DNA of 64,000 nt from an uncultured Prevotella sp. (GTDB lineage Bacteria > Bacteroidota > Bacteroidia > Bacteroidales > Bacteroidaceae). Below the pieces are notes generated by a model. It was given only the letters and a program-made list of their open reading frames with translations. It made no database searches and was not told the origin of the DNA. Where the stretch lies: positions 1 to 64,000 of the forward strand of contig ONCJ01000002.1 of NCBI GenBank assembly GCA_900316295.1, given 5' to 3'. The position numbers and the translations under genes were made by a program. Position 1 is the first letter of the stretch. Every line of letters starts with the position of its first letter. Below, one piece after another: positions 42,977 to 52,900 of the stretch.

Positions 42977-44158
42977 ATGAAAGAATTAGCACTGAAGTAC
43001 GGATGCAATCCCAACCAGAAGCCTTCACGTATATATATGGAAGAAGGCGAACTCCCCATCGAAGTCGTTAATGGCAGACCAGGTTATATCAATCTGCTCG
43101 ACGCACTCAACTCATGGCAACTCGTCAAGGAACTGAAGGCGGCAACAGGGCTGCCCGCTGCAGCGTCGTTCAAACACGTCAGTCCGGCAGGAGCAGCTGT
43201 AGGACTCCCGTTGAGTGACACTCTGAAGAAAATCTATTTCGTCGATGATGTCAAGATAGAGCTTTCTCCTCTGGCTTGTGCTTACGCCCGTGCGCGTGGA
43301 GCCGACCGTATGTGTTCCTATGGTGACTTCGTAGCCCTTTCTGATACATGTGATGCTGCTACTGCCACACTCATCAAGCGTGAGGTGAGCGACGGAGTCA
43401 TTGCACCCGATTATACTCCTGAGGCTATCGAGATACTCAAGGATAAGCGTAAGGGTACATACAATGTCATCAAGATAGATCCAGACTATGTGCCCAACCC
43501 AATTGAGCGCAAACAGGTGTTCGGTATCACCTTCGAACAGGGACGCAACGAGATACGACTCGACGACCCATCCCTCTTTGAGAATATCCCTACACAGAAC
43601 AAGACATTTACCGATGAGGCTCGTCGTGATCTCGTGATAGCCCTCATCACCCTGAAATATACCCAAAGTAACTCAGTATGCTATGTCAAGGACGGACAGG
43701 CTATTGGTATCGGTGCTGGACAGCAGAGTCGTATCCACTGTACGCGTCTTGCCGGACAGAAGGCTGACATCTGGTGGCTGCGTCAGTCGCCTAAGGTGAT
43801 GAACCTGCCCTTCCGTGCTGACATCCGTCGTGCCGACCGTGACAATACCATCGATGTGTATATCAGTGATGAATATGAAGACGTACTCCGTGATGGTACA
43901 TGGCAGCAGTTCTTCACCGAGAAACCAGAAGTGTTCACACTTGAGGAGAAGAAGGCATGGATAGCCCAGAACACAAAGGTTGCCCTCGGCTCTGACGCAT
44001 TCTTCCCCTTCGGCGACAATATTGAGCGAGCCCACAAGAGTGGTGTCGAGTATATAGCACAGGCTGGTGGCAGTATTCGTGACGACAATGTCATTGAGAC
44101 TTGTGATAAGTACGGTATCACTATGGCGTTTACTGGTGTGCGCCTGTTCCATCATTAA
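42977..44158 (+). CDS. Stand-alone AICAR formyltransferase (PurH-like)
   Basis: The 393-residue cytoplasmic enzyme transfers a formyl group from 10-formyl-THF to AICAR in the ninth step of purine synthesis. It has the transformylase blocks LKYGCNPNQKPSRIY, AASFKHVSPAGAAVG with the catalytic Lys-His pair, NSVCYVKDGQAIGIGAGQQSR, GSDAFFPFGDNIERA, and the end AFTGVRLFHH. The N-terminal MGS-like IMP cyclohydrolase domain of ordinary PurH is absent, so IMP cyclisation must come from another gene. It has its own short-leader promoter. Confidence 0.93.
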   Translation: MKELALKYGCNPNQKPSRIYMEEGELPIEVVNGRPGYINLLDALNSWQLVKELKAATGLPAAASFKHVSPAGAAVGLPLSDTLKKIYFVDDVKIELSPLACAYARARGADRMCSYGDFVALSDTCDAATATLIKREVSDGVIAPDYTPEAIEILKDKRKGTYNVIKIDPDYVPNPIERKQVFGITFEQGRNEIRLDDPSLFENIPTQNKTFTDEARRDLVIALITLKYTQSNSVCYVKDGQAIGIGAGQQSRIHCTRLAGQKADIWWLRQSPKVMNLPFRADIRRADRDNTIDVYISDEYEDVLRDGTWQQFFTEKPEVFTLEEKKAWIAQNTKVALGSDAFFPFGDNIERAHKSGVEYIAQAGGSIRDDNVIETCDKYGITMAFTGVRLFHH

Positions 44159-44162
44159 AAGC

Positions 44163-44193
44163 CTTCCCTTAACCCCTCCCAATGGGGAGGGGG
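44163..44193. repeat. REP-like palindrome (CCCCTCCC/GGGGAGGGG)
   Basis: TTAACCCCTCCCAATGGGGAGGGG is an imperfect palindrome directly after the transformylase stop. Related strings lie at 55213-55248 and 55419-55457, inside coding sequence. Confidence 0.65.
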
Positions 44194-44214
44194 AACTTTA
44201 TATGTAGAAGTGTT

Positions 44215-44406
44215 ATGAATGACGATTTTCAGACTATCCTTGAGAATGGCATCTCCTTCAAGAAGGGAGGAGACCGACCAAGACCTGCCGATGATAAGGT
44301 GAAGACTAAGGCAAAGAAGAAAAAGTATATCACCGGAGCTCACGGCAGCGGCTCTGCCATGCAGAAAGCCAAGTATCGTAAGCAGCGAGCCAACAGGAAA
44401 AAGTAG
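44215..44406 (+). CDS. Small basic protein of 63 residues
   Basis: The product starts MNDDFQTILENGISF and then becomes very basic (KTKAKKKKYITGAHGSGS, ending KYRKQRANRKK). It has no signal and no transmembrane segment, so a nucleic-acid or ribosome contact is conceivable but not shown. The ATG at 44215 is chosen over a GTG at 44182 because upstream codons lie within the REP-like palindrome. A clear terminator follows. I do not recognise the family. Confidence 0.6.
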   Translation: MNDDFQTILENGISFKKGGDRPRPADDKVKTKAKKKKYITGAHGSGSAMQKAKYRKQRANRKK

Positions 44407-44444
44407 ACAAAGGATAAAGCGATTCAAATCAATAAGAGATAGAC

Positions 44445-44482
44445 AAAAAAGAGGATGTGTCATTCGGCACATCCTCGTTTTT
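44445..44482. terminator. Bidirectional terminator between the small basic gene and rplS
   Basis: AAAAAAGAGGATGTG, eight-base loop, CACATCCTCGTTTTTT. The core matches the terminator at 7238-7272. Confidence 0.92.
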
Positions 44483-44488
44483 TCTCTC

Positions 44489-44860
44489 TTAGTCGTTGTT
44501 CTCGTTCTTAATGATCGTACGCTTCTCCTTGATGCGTGCGGCCTTACCAGTGAGCTTGCGCAGGTAGTACAGCTTAGATCTGCGAACCTTACCAACCTTG
44601 TTCACCTCGATAGACTCGATGTTTGGCGACTCGATAGGGAAGATACGCTCTACACCTACAGTACCTGACATCTTACGAACGGTGAAACGTTTCTTCTCTC
44701 CGTGACCGTTGACCTTGATGACAACACCACGATAGAGCTGGATACGCTCCTTAGAACCCTCGATAATCTTGTAAGCTACGGTGATAGTGTCACCAGCCTT
44801 GAACTCTGGAAACTTTTTACCTGTAGCAAATGCTTCCTCAGCAACTTTAATTAAGTCCAT
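44489..44860 (-). CDS. rplS: 50S ribosomal protein L19
   Basis: The 123-residue protein sits at the 30S-50S interface. [29 protein letters not shown] and [21 protein letters not shown] are the family blocks, followed by [24 protein letters not shown]. Length and sequence are typical. It is monocistronic here with an 87-nt leader from the -7 box at 44947-44954. Confidence 0.98.
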   Translation of the reverse strand: MDLIKVAEEAFATGKKFPEFKAGDTITVAYKIIEGSKERIQLYRGVVIKVNGHGEKKRFTVRKMSGTVGVERIFPIESPNIESIEVNKVGKVRRSKLYYLRKLTGKAARIKEKRTIIKNENND

Positions 44861-44954
44861 TTCTTATATTATTGTTAATTGTTATTGCCCAACGCAACAT
44901 GGCCAATGACTCTTCCACTGCCAGCGGTTACGCCGAAAAGCGGGTGCAAAGGTA
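44861..44954 (-). promoter_or_regulatory. Promoter and GC-rich leader of rplS
   Basis: On the minus strand TACCTTTG (44947-44954) is followed by an 80-90 nt leader with a small hairpin (CCGCT, loop GGC, AGTGG) and GC content above the surroundings. An autoregulatory ribosomal-protein leader is possible but unproven. Confidence 0.45.
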
Positions 44955-45010
44955 CAAAATAATTTGTAATGTGTAATACTTGAAGCGTAATTTTTTGAAA
45001 TATTTTGTTT

Positions 45011-45108
45011 TTTCTCTCGTTTATTCGTAACTTTTCCTTCTGAGAAGTTACTTACACTCGGAAAAGTGCAAATAAATTTGCCTTTTCTCTCGTTTATTCG
45101 TAACTTTG
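45011..45108 (+). repeat. Two promoter-bearing hairpin repeats upstream of the 5'-nucleotidase genes
   Basis: CTCTCGTTTATTCGTAACTTT occurs at about 45014-45034 and again at 45088-45108. The second is preceded by CACTCGG and GGAAAAG, which pairs with CTTTTC, and ends in the -7 box TAACTTTG (45101-45108), 20 bp before the ATG at 45128. Confidence 0.75.
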
Positions 45109-45127
45109 GAGCATAAAAACAAATAAT

Positions 45128-45895
45128 ATGAAGACAAAACCTTTTGTGTTTTCGCTGTTTGTAGCAACGGCGATTATTAGTTCCTGCGGTAGTCACTATC
45201 AGGTGAGTCAGGTCTCACGTACCCGTCTGCTTGTCGACAGCCGTTATGATAGTAGTCCTGACATGCAAGCAGCTCAGGTCGTTGCCCCGTTTCAACATGT
45301 CGTAGATAGCACGATGAGTCCCGTCGTGGGAACTGCAGCGCGCTACATGTCTGCCGACCGTCCCGAAGACTTGCTTTCCAATCTGCTGCCAGACATCCTC
45401 ATGTGGGGGGCAGCCAAATACGATGAGAAGCCCGACTTCGCTGTATATAACATAGGAGGCATTCGTGCCGCTTTAGCCAAAGGAACCGTCACATACGGTG
45501 ATGTTGTCGACGTAGCTCCCTTTGAGAATAAGATATGTTTCCTGACACTGTCGGGCGAAAAAGTCATTGAACTGTTCCAGCAGATAGCTGCACGTGCAGG
45601 CGAGGGGTTGAGCCACGGCGTACAGCTCACTATCACTCCCGACTCCCAGCTTGTCAGTGTTACGATCAATGGCTCACCCATCGACAAGAACCGTTCCTAT
45701 CGCATAGCCACTCTCGACTATCTCTCACAAGGCAATGACGGTATGGATGCCTTCAAGTCGCACACCAATCTTGTCTCACCACAATCGGAAGACAACAATA
45801 TCCGATACATCATCATTGACTATTTCCGTGATAAAATGGCTAAAGGTCAGGATGTTGACACACAACTCGAGGGAAGAGTGGCGGTAAAGAATTGA
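45128..45895 (+). CDS. 5'-nucleotidase C-terminal domain lipoprotein
   Basis: The 255-residue lipoprotein (lipobox SSC, Cys about 20) consists almost only of the substrate-binding C-terminal domain of UshA-type 5'-nucleotidases: PDFAVYNIGGIRAALAKGTVTYGDV, the aromatic/Phe block VAPFENKICFLTLSGEKV, and IATLDYLSQGNDGMDAF. The metallophosphatase domain is missing here and is encoded by the next gene, 21 bp downstream. The two would assemble in the periplasm (inference) to hydrolyse nucleotides or UDP-sugars for salvage. Confidence 0.88.
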   Translation: MKTKPFVFSLFVATAIISSCGSHYQVSQVSRTRLLVDSRYDSSPDMQAAQVVAPFQHVVDSTMSPVVGTAARYMSADRPEDLLSNLLPDILMWGAAKYDEKPDFAVYNIGGIRAALAKGTVTYGDVVDVAPFENKICFLTLSGEKVIELFQQIAARAGEGLSHGVQLTITPDSQLVSVTINGSPIDKNRSYRIATLDYLSQGNDGMDAFKSHTNLVSPQSEDNNIRYIIIDYFRDKMAKGQDVDTQLEGRVAVKN

Positions 45896-45916
45896 AGAAT
45901 TGAAAAATTGAAAATT

Positions 45917-46759
45917 ATGAAAAAGATAACATTCTGTTGTGTCCTTTTTTTTCTTTCTGTAGTAACTTTTGCTCAGAAAACCAAGGAACTGCATATCCTG
46001 CATACCAATGATACACATAGCTGTATCTTCCCACTCAATCCTAATCTCAACGATACTGTAGTTGCAGGCAGAGGTGGTTTCCTGCGTCGTATAGCTATGC
46101 TCAACGAAGAGCGTGCCAAAGACCCCGATCTGCTCTATTTCGATAGCGGTGATTTCTCGCAGGGCTCACCCTATTACACCCTGTTTCAGGGCGATGTGGA
46201 AGCTCTGCTGATGAACGAGATGCACATTGATGCAGCCACCATTGGTAATCATGAATTTGACTACGGTCTTGAAAATATGGCACGCATCTTCCGCATGCTC
46301 AACTTCCCGATTGTTTGTGCTAACTATGACTTCACCGGCACACCCGTCGAGGGACTGGTCAAGCCCTGGATCATCATCAAACGTAAAGGTGTGAAGATAG
46401 GTGTCTTTGGACTTGCACCAAAGATGGATGGTCTTGTAGATAAGAACAAATGCGTGGGTGTGGGCTATCTCGATCCTGCCAAAGTAGCGCTCGAAACAGC
46501 TACTTACCTGAAAACAAAGAAGAAGTGTGACCTGGTCATCTGCATCTCCCACCTCGGGTGGCGTATTGGTGGCGATGATGACAACTACATGATAGCTCAC
46601 TCTCGCAATATAGACCTCGTGCTTGGCGGTCATTCACATACTTATTTTAAGAAACTCGAGTATGCTACTAATCTTGATGGAAAACAGGTCCCAGTAGATC
46701 AGAATGGCAAACACGGCATCTTTATAGGGGACATTAAAGTTAAGATGACAAAGAAATAG
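45917..46759 (+). CDS. 5'-nucleotidase metallophosphoesterase domain protein
   Basis: The 280-residue exported protein (signal ending near VTFAQ) has the dinuclear metal motifs of calcineurin-like phosphoesterases: HILHTNDTHS, LLYFDSGDFSQGSP, TIGNHEFDYG, CISHLGW and LVLGGHSHTY. It lacks the C-terminal nucleotide-binding domain, which is supplied by the preceding gene, so the pair equals one split UshA-like enzyme. Signal peptidase I cleavage leaves it soluble, while its partner is lipid-anchored. The ATG at 45917 is chosen over a TTG at 45908. Confidence 0.93.
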   Translation: MKKITFCCVLFFLSVVTFAQKTKELHILHTNDTHSCIFPLNPNLNDTVVAGRGGFLRRIAMLNEERAKDPDLLYFDSGDFSQGSPYYTLFQGDVEALLMNEMHIDAATIGNHEFDYGLENMARIFRMLNFPIVCANYDFTGTPVEGLVKPWIIIKRKGVKIGVFGLAPKMDGLVDKNKCVGVGYLDPAKVALETATYLKTKKKCDLVICISHLGWRIGGDDDNYMIAHSRNIDLVLGGHSHTYFKKLEYATNLDGKQVPVDQNGKHGIFIGDIKVKMTKK

Positions 46760-46834
46760 TAGCCATGGGAGAACTAAGAACTAATAATCCAGGTAGACAA
46801 AAGAGATAATAGTCCAAGAAGACTTAGAAACAGT

Positions 46835-46874
46835 AGCAGGGGAAGCCATTGACGGGCTCCCCCTGCTTTGTTTT
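46835..46874. terminator. Hairpin terminator between the nucleotidase genes and the giant gene
   Basis: AGCAGGGG-AGCC pairs with GGCT-CCCCTGCT around a short loop, then TTTGTTTTT. It stops the plus transcript and may also serve the minus gene ending at 46906. Confidence 0.85.
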
Positions 46875-46905
46875 TGGGTTGAAAACAACCTTTTCAGAAT
46901 GTCTA

Positions 46906-49900
46906 TCAGTTCTTGATGAACTTACGACTTCTACTGCCATTCCTGTCATTCAGGATTATGACGTATATGCCATTTGCCAGTTGACTGACGTTGAGGCTGT
47001 TGTCTGCGTCAAGGCTGTTGGTCTTAATACTGATGGTACCATTTGTGCTTATCACGGTGATTGTAGGCGTACCACTTATCTCATTTCTTATCCACAGGCG
47101 TTCTTTTGCGATGGTTGGATAGATGTTAAGACCTTTCCCGCCATCTGTCGTCTCCGTGGATTTGATGCTGGTGAGGTCGCCAATGAGCACTTTTGTGGTG
47201 TTAGACAGGTCACAGTAGGAGGCGACGTTGAAGATGTTGCCACCCTCGGTGTCGATAAACTCGCTACGGTTGTTGTCGAAGACGTGGTAGTCGATATCCT
47301 CTGCTGCGGCTCCATAGATGGTGATATAGTATTTGCCATCAACCAGCTCTGCAATACCACGACAATCGGCACCTGCAAATGCTCCGATGTCATAACGGTC
47401 GCCGTTGACGATACCTGTCTCGTCCATCACATCAGCTACGACACACATGTTGTCCGCATACTCGCGACGTGGAACGCTGTAAGAGTCAAGACTTCCTGTT
47501 ATTCTTGTGGGAGCACGTAGACCTTTGGCTGGAGACGGACTGTCAGTACCTTCTTCGAAGTCAGCCACATTGGTGACGTCTTCTTCTATCTGTGAGGTGG
47601 GATAGCTGAAAGAGACGGTTGTCTGCGAATATATCTGATAGCCTTTGCCTGGTTGCATCGTCTGGAGTGTTCCTGTCCATTGCGAGCCGTCATATATAGC
47701 AAAGCCATCCTGTCCCTTAATCATGTCGTTCTCCCATGCATCCCAGTTGGTAAGAGCCGTAGTGAGCGGCAACTCAGAGATAGCGTTGAAGGACACCTTG
47801 TTCCATCCACGTTTTAGTGAAATGACATTGTCTTCTGGTACACGTGAGTCTATATTGAGCATCGAGGGTTCACTAACGTGTATCTGATAGAACTCACCAG
47901 AGTTGAGTTGTGTCAGGTCGCCTGTCCATGAGTTACCGTCGAAGATAAGACTTCCGTCTTTTCCACGAATCTCCAACACCTTGTCGCCTAATGGAGCGAG
48001 TAGTACCATCGGGTCGAGCAATGTAGCATCCGTTGGGTCGAGGGAAATCCAGTTCCACCCCTCGGCGAGATAATAGTTCGTGGTGAGACGTGGTGGCGTA
48101 TAGGTGAAGAGCACCTCTATCTGTGTATCGCCATTTATGGTAATGTCGAACTCCTCGTCGGTACTCATCTCCACGCCATTGACCTTCCAACAGTTGAAGC
48201 TATAGAAGCGTGATGGTGTCGCCTTTAGGTGGATGGTTGTACCATATTCGTATTTGCCAGAGCCAAGTCCGCGTACCACACCTTCAATCTCGTTGTAGGA
48301 TAGGTTGACATCATAATGTCTTGGTGTGAAGACAGCCGTGAGTGTCGATAGCGAGGTAAGGGTCGTAATATGGTAGGTTGTCTCTGCTTCTTCCGAGATG
48401 ATCTCGTCACCCTCAGTCCAATGGTTGAAGACAAAGCCCTCGGCAGGTGTAGCAGTGATGTTGACGTCTGTATCATAGGTCTGCGAAGTAGTGCCAGGTG
48501 CGACCGTTCCTCCATATACAGGACTTGCAGCCATGTTGAGCATACATTTGCCATCGATGAATTGAATCCAAGTCGTCTTGAAGTCATTATCACCAGTATA
48601 GCCTTCTGTATCGGTCATCTTTGATGTGTAGACTGTAAGCACGAGATAACCAGTAGCACCCTCGAGCGCACTATATGTCAACTGGTATGTCAGGTCGTCC
48701 ATCTTTGTTATCGTAGGTTCCTGTAAGAACTTCTGTCCCTGACAATCCAATCGTACGTGCTCGGAAGCGAACTCCTGTACCGCCTTGTTCAGTTTCACCG
48801 TCATTGTCGTTATTGCTGTTAGGGTCAGCTCATTGTTCTTAGGCAGTCCTTCTACAGACTCCACAGCCAGAACTACGTTAGGTCGCGGTTCGAAGGTTAT
48901 GGTATAAGTATGAGGCTGTCCGTCAACGGTAAACTTATCGGCAATGTGTATGCGGTATTCTGTGATGGGGTCCATACCGTCGCGCATGGTGCGGTCGGTC
49001 TGCCATACGTTGCGGAGGTCTACGACGGTACCGTCGTCGCGCGTGATGCTGACGATGTTCTGCCGTCCTGCCGTCGGGTCGGAGGTGCTGCCGTAGTTCC
49101 AAGCCTTCGTACCTGGCTGCACGGTCAGCTCACCTGTGGTCGGAGAGGTCATCCTTATGGATGCCGTGGCAATGGATACCTCCTCGGTAGTACCGTCGCT
49201 CAGGTAGAGCATGTCGGGCTGGTCTTCGCTGTCCTTGACGTCGTTGACGAGCCAACCCTTCAGCGGTTGCCCGTTGGCAGCCTTCGTGTTGATGCTACGG
49301 ATGAGCTCGTGTATGGTCACGTTGTTGAGCAGCGAGAGGTCTTCGTTGCCGTAGCTTGTCACGTGGGTTGCCTCAACGTTGTAGTCGAGGAAGTGGCCGA
49401 GCAGGGTAGAGGTGAACCACCATTGGGCGTAGCTGGTAGACAGAGCGGGTATCGTACCAAAGTCTGTCGGCACACTGCTACCCAGAGCGAGAGTCTTCTC
49501 ACCACCGTTGAGTTGGCTGGAGAGTAGTTCGAAGTCTATCATCAGTCCCTTCTCGTTCTCTATGATCTTCGGCTGTTCCGTCGTCATGCGCACGTTCGTG
49601 GCGTCGCCGTAGCCCACGTTGTTGATGAGCAGGGCAAACTCAGCCGGTACGATAGGCTCTACGACGTTCTTGGTCAGCGGGTCGTCGCCGTAGATGTCGC
49701 GCTGCATGAAGTAGGTCAGGTCGAGGTTCGGCGACGGCTTCACGGTCAGCGTCACGGGGTCAAGGTCTCGCGTCACGGTCAGACCAGTGTTCGGGTCGAG
49801 GTATGACAGTGAGCCACCGAATGAGTATAGCTTGTCGGATGTCGGCGCGGCATACTTTGTCGGGATAAAGAGGATGGTAGCAGTACCATTCTGTCCTGCA

Positions 49901-52900
49901 GCCAACTCCCATTCGCCATTCAGGTCGCCTGTGAAACCGTCCAGACTCTCGTTGTTGATCTGGAACTCGTGAGCCGTAGCCACATTGCCCTCCTCGTCCT
50001 TTACGGTCAGCATGAGCTTAACGTTCTTCATAGAGTTCTCCTCATTGCCGTTGCCTACGGTCAGCGTACCACGGAACGCCTGACGTGTCATCACGAGTTT
50101 CTGTTTGAACTGTAGTTTGATGGTCACACATACCGACTGTGTTTTTGAGGCATCGCTGAAGTCGTCCTTCACCTGATTGACCGCGTTGACAAACATCTCG
50201 CCTGCTGGATAGATGTCGTCGCCGTAGTAGGGCTCATTGTTGTCAGCAGGATCCTTCCGCCGAGCATTGTTTTGATGGTTGGGCTGTGATGAGGGAGCCT
50301 CATAGAGGTTGATGTATTTAGCCAAAGCGATTTGGTTGAGCATATACTCTAAGTCCATCTTGTTTTCGGACTCACGTTGGTATACCGTGTTCTGGAGTCT
50401 CTCGACGAACAATTCCAACTGTGCTTCTGTGACGGAGGCAGGCTTATAGGGCAGTAGGTTCTCGTAAGTGATGTCTTCGGCATGCTCGTAGGAAGAAAGT
50501 TTGCGGAAGAACGTCGGACGAAGGTCGTCATCATAGCTAAACCATGCCTCGTCGCCGAAGTAGTTGATATATACGTTTCTGTAGCACTCCAGTTGGCGGT
50601 AGTACCAGTATGCTACCTTATAGTAATCTGCCAGCCATGAGTATCTCTCCAGTAGTTCGCCTTGTGATGCATTACTCTTCTTACTTGCAAAAAAGGCTTT
50701 TGCCTCACCAGCATGTGACATCGCTGATGCTGCCTGCACAAATCCGATGAACGGCTGGGCGATAGGAGGAGCATTCGTCGTGGCTACCGACGAGCCGAAG
50801 TCAGCGGCAGCACTTGCCATACCGTCGGCATCGCCAGCGGCAGCAGCCTGTGCCATGCTCTCAGCGTTCAGTCCGAAGCCGATGCAGCCTCCCATTCCTG
50901 GAGCCATGCTGAGGAAGCTGTCCATCAGCGTCTTCTTCTGGTTCGACAGTGCTGGGTCGCAGGGGTCATCGCTCTCTAAGTAGGTATAGCCGCCACCACC
51001 ACCATAGTAGGAGCCGCTGCCTCCCTTGCCGGGCGAGCCGGGACCACGGCCTCCACCACCGAGATAAACGCTTCCAGTAACACCTGCCGCACAGAAGCGC
51101 ACGGCGAGGGTCAGCATGGCGGAGTTGCTCTTCAGGTCTTTGCCGCAGAGTATCTCGTAGAGCACTCCGAGGTTCTTCATACAGTGGGTGAAGGCGTTGT
51201 CCTGTCTTCCGCCCGATCCTTCAGCACGCCTGGGTGACAATGTCCTGGCTTTGGCACCAGCAGGTATGTTGGATAGCTTCGTCACCTTTACGGGGATGAT
51301 AACGGTTTGGTTGGCAGCCAAGTCGAATGGACCAGTGTTGGCGAGAGTCTCGAAGAGCAGTTCGCTATCGCTCTCAGGACCCTTGAAGACACAGTTGGCA
51401 GCTTTGATCAGTCCCTCGTTGGTCACGGTGTAGTACAGCAATTGTGCCTCGCCCACAATCATCGCATCAGCGTCAATCTTGTTCGGGCCGCGAATGATGA
51501 CGACAGGTGCTGGTACGTGTGTCTCGAAGGTAGTGGTGGTCACAATCTCGTATTCGTCTTCCACCTCGGTCTCCTTCACTTCCCAGTTGATTGTGACAGC
51601 TTGATAACTAAGGTTTACTACTTTAGTAGTCTGACGACCTGGGTCTACGAGCACGTTGCCACGATAGCTGTCATGTTTGTCTGCGCTGACGCTGAGAGTG
51701 TACCATCCTTCAGGTAGGTTTGCCATGAAGAGACCGCTCTCGTTGGTCGTACCTTCAGCCACCAGTTGACCAGTCGTCGGGTGAGTAATCTTTACGACGG
51801 CATCCTTCAGGTGTGGCGCTTCGTCGGTATAGTAGGTGTATTCATCGCACACGTCAACCACGAAGACGCCCATTGCGTCGCTTACAGGTTCTATGCTAAA
51901 CGGCAGACTCAGTCCCTGTCCGTTCTCACAGTTTATACCGATGCTGCCACGTACAGGTACGTTGAGCTGCATGTCGCTGGTAGGCGTGAATCGTAGCACG
52001 ATGGTAGTAGTGTCGGCAGATTCCAGTGCACCCATCTCCTTGCCCGTTACGGCTGTCAGCCAACTGCCTTCGGGTAGTGCAAGACTTATCTTGCCCGTAG
52101 TGCCGTAACCCGTATTGGTGATGTCAAACGAGTAGTCGCGTTGCTCTCCCTTGACCATCGTGGTGTTGATGTTGGTCACGCTGGCACGTAGCTTACCCGT
52201 TGCTGTGCGGTTGTAGTAATAGATGGTCCCATCAAAAGTGGCACCCTCTTCGGAGGTGAACCTAACCTTCAGCTGTTGCCAGTCGTCGCCGGTAGAGGCT
52301 TCAGTGCCAATCAGCGTAATAGGTAGGTCGGCTCTTTTGCCACCGTCGAGAGAAGAGATGGGCTGTGTGGACACATCGATGTTACCACCCGACGAAACGA
52401 CCTCCATCGAGATGTTATGCAGAGTTAGACTGCCTGAGTTGGTGATACCGATATTCATGGAGTATGGTATGCCCACCTGCGGTTCAGCCTTCAGATAGCT
52501 GTTGTCTGTGCGACGCATACCATATATGTCGAAGCCAGCCTGCTCGGTACGTAGGTTCTCACCCACGTAGCAGGCACCAACGGCGTAGTGTCCTGCCACA
52601 CCTCGGGGATTGAACGTGACAGCAAACTTACCCGTCGCATCTGTCGTCGTCATCAACGTGTCACGTACGTTGTCATGAATGAGATATACCTCCACCTGCT
52701 TGTTGGCTACGCTGTTGCCCGTTGCCACACCCTTGATGATGATGTCCTCGTCGCCCTGATAGATATTCTTGTCAACAGTTACTGTTGCTGTGAAGGGGGC
52801 TGTGAGAATCAGAGGTGTCGTTGCCGATGTGTTGTTGATATATATCAGTTCCCTTATGCTCTTATCCTCATTGATGACAGCCTTCAGCAGGTATTCGCCA

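Noticed and set aside
48910..49527. Plus-strand ORF of 205 codons inside the giant gene
   Set aside because: Val- and Gly-rich shadow of the minus-strand coding sequence, with no recognisable domain.
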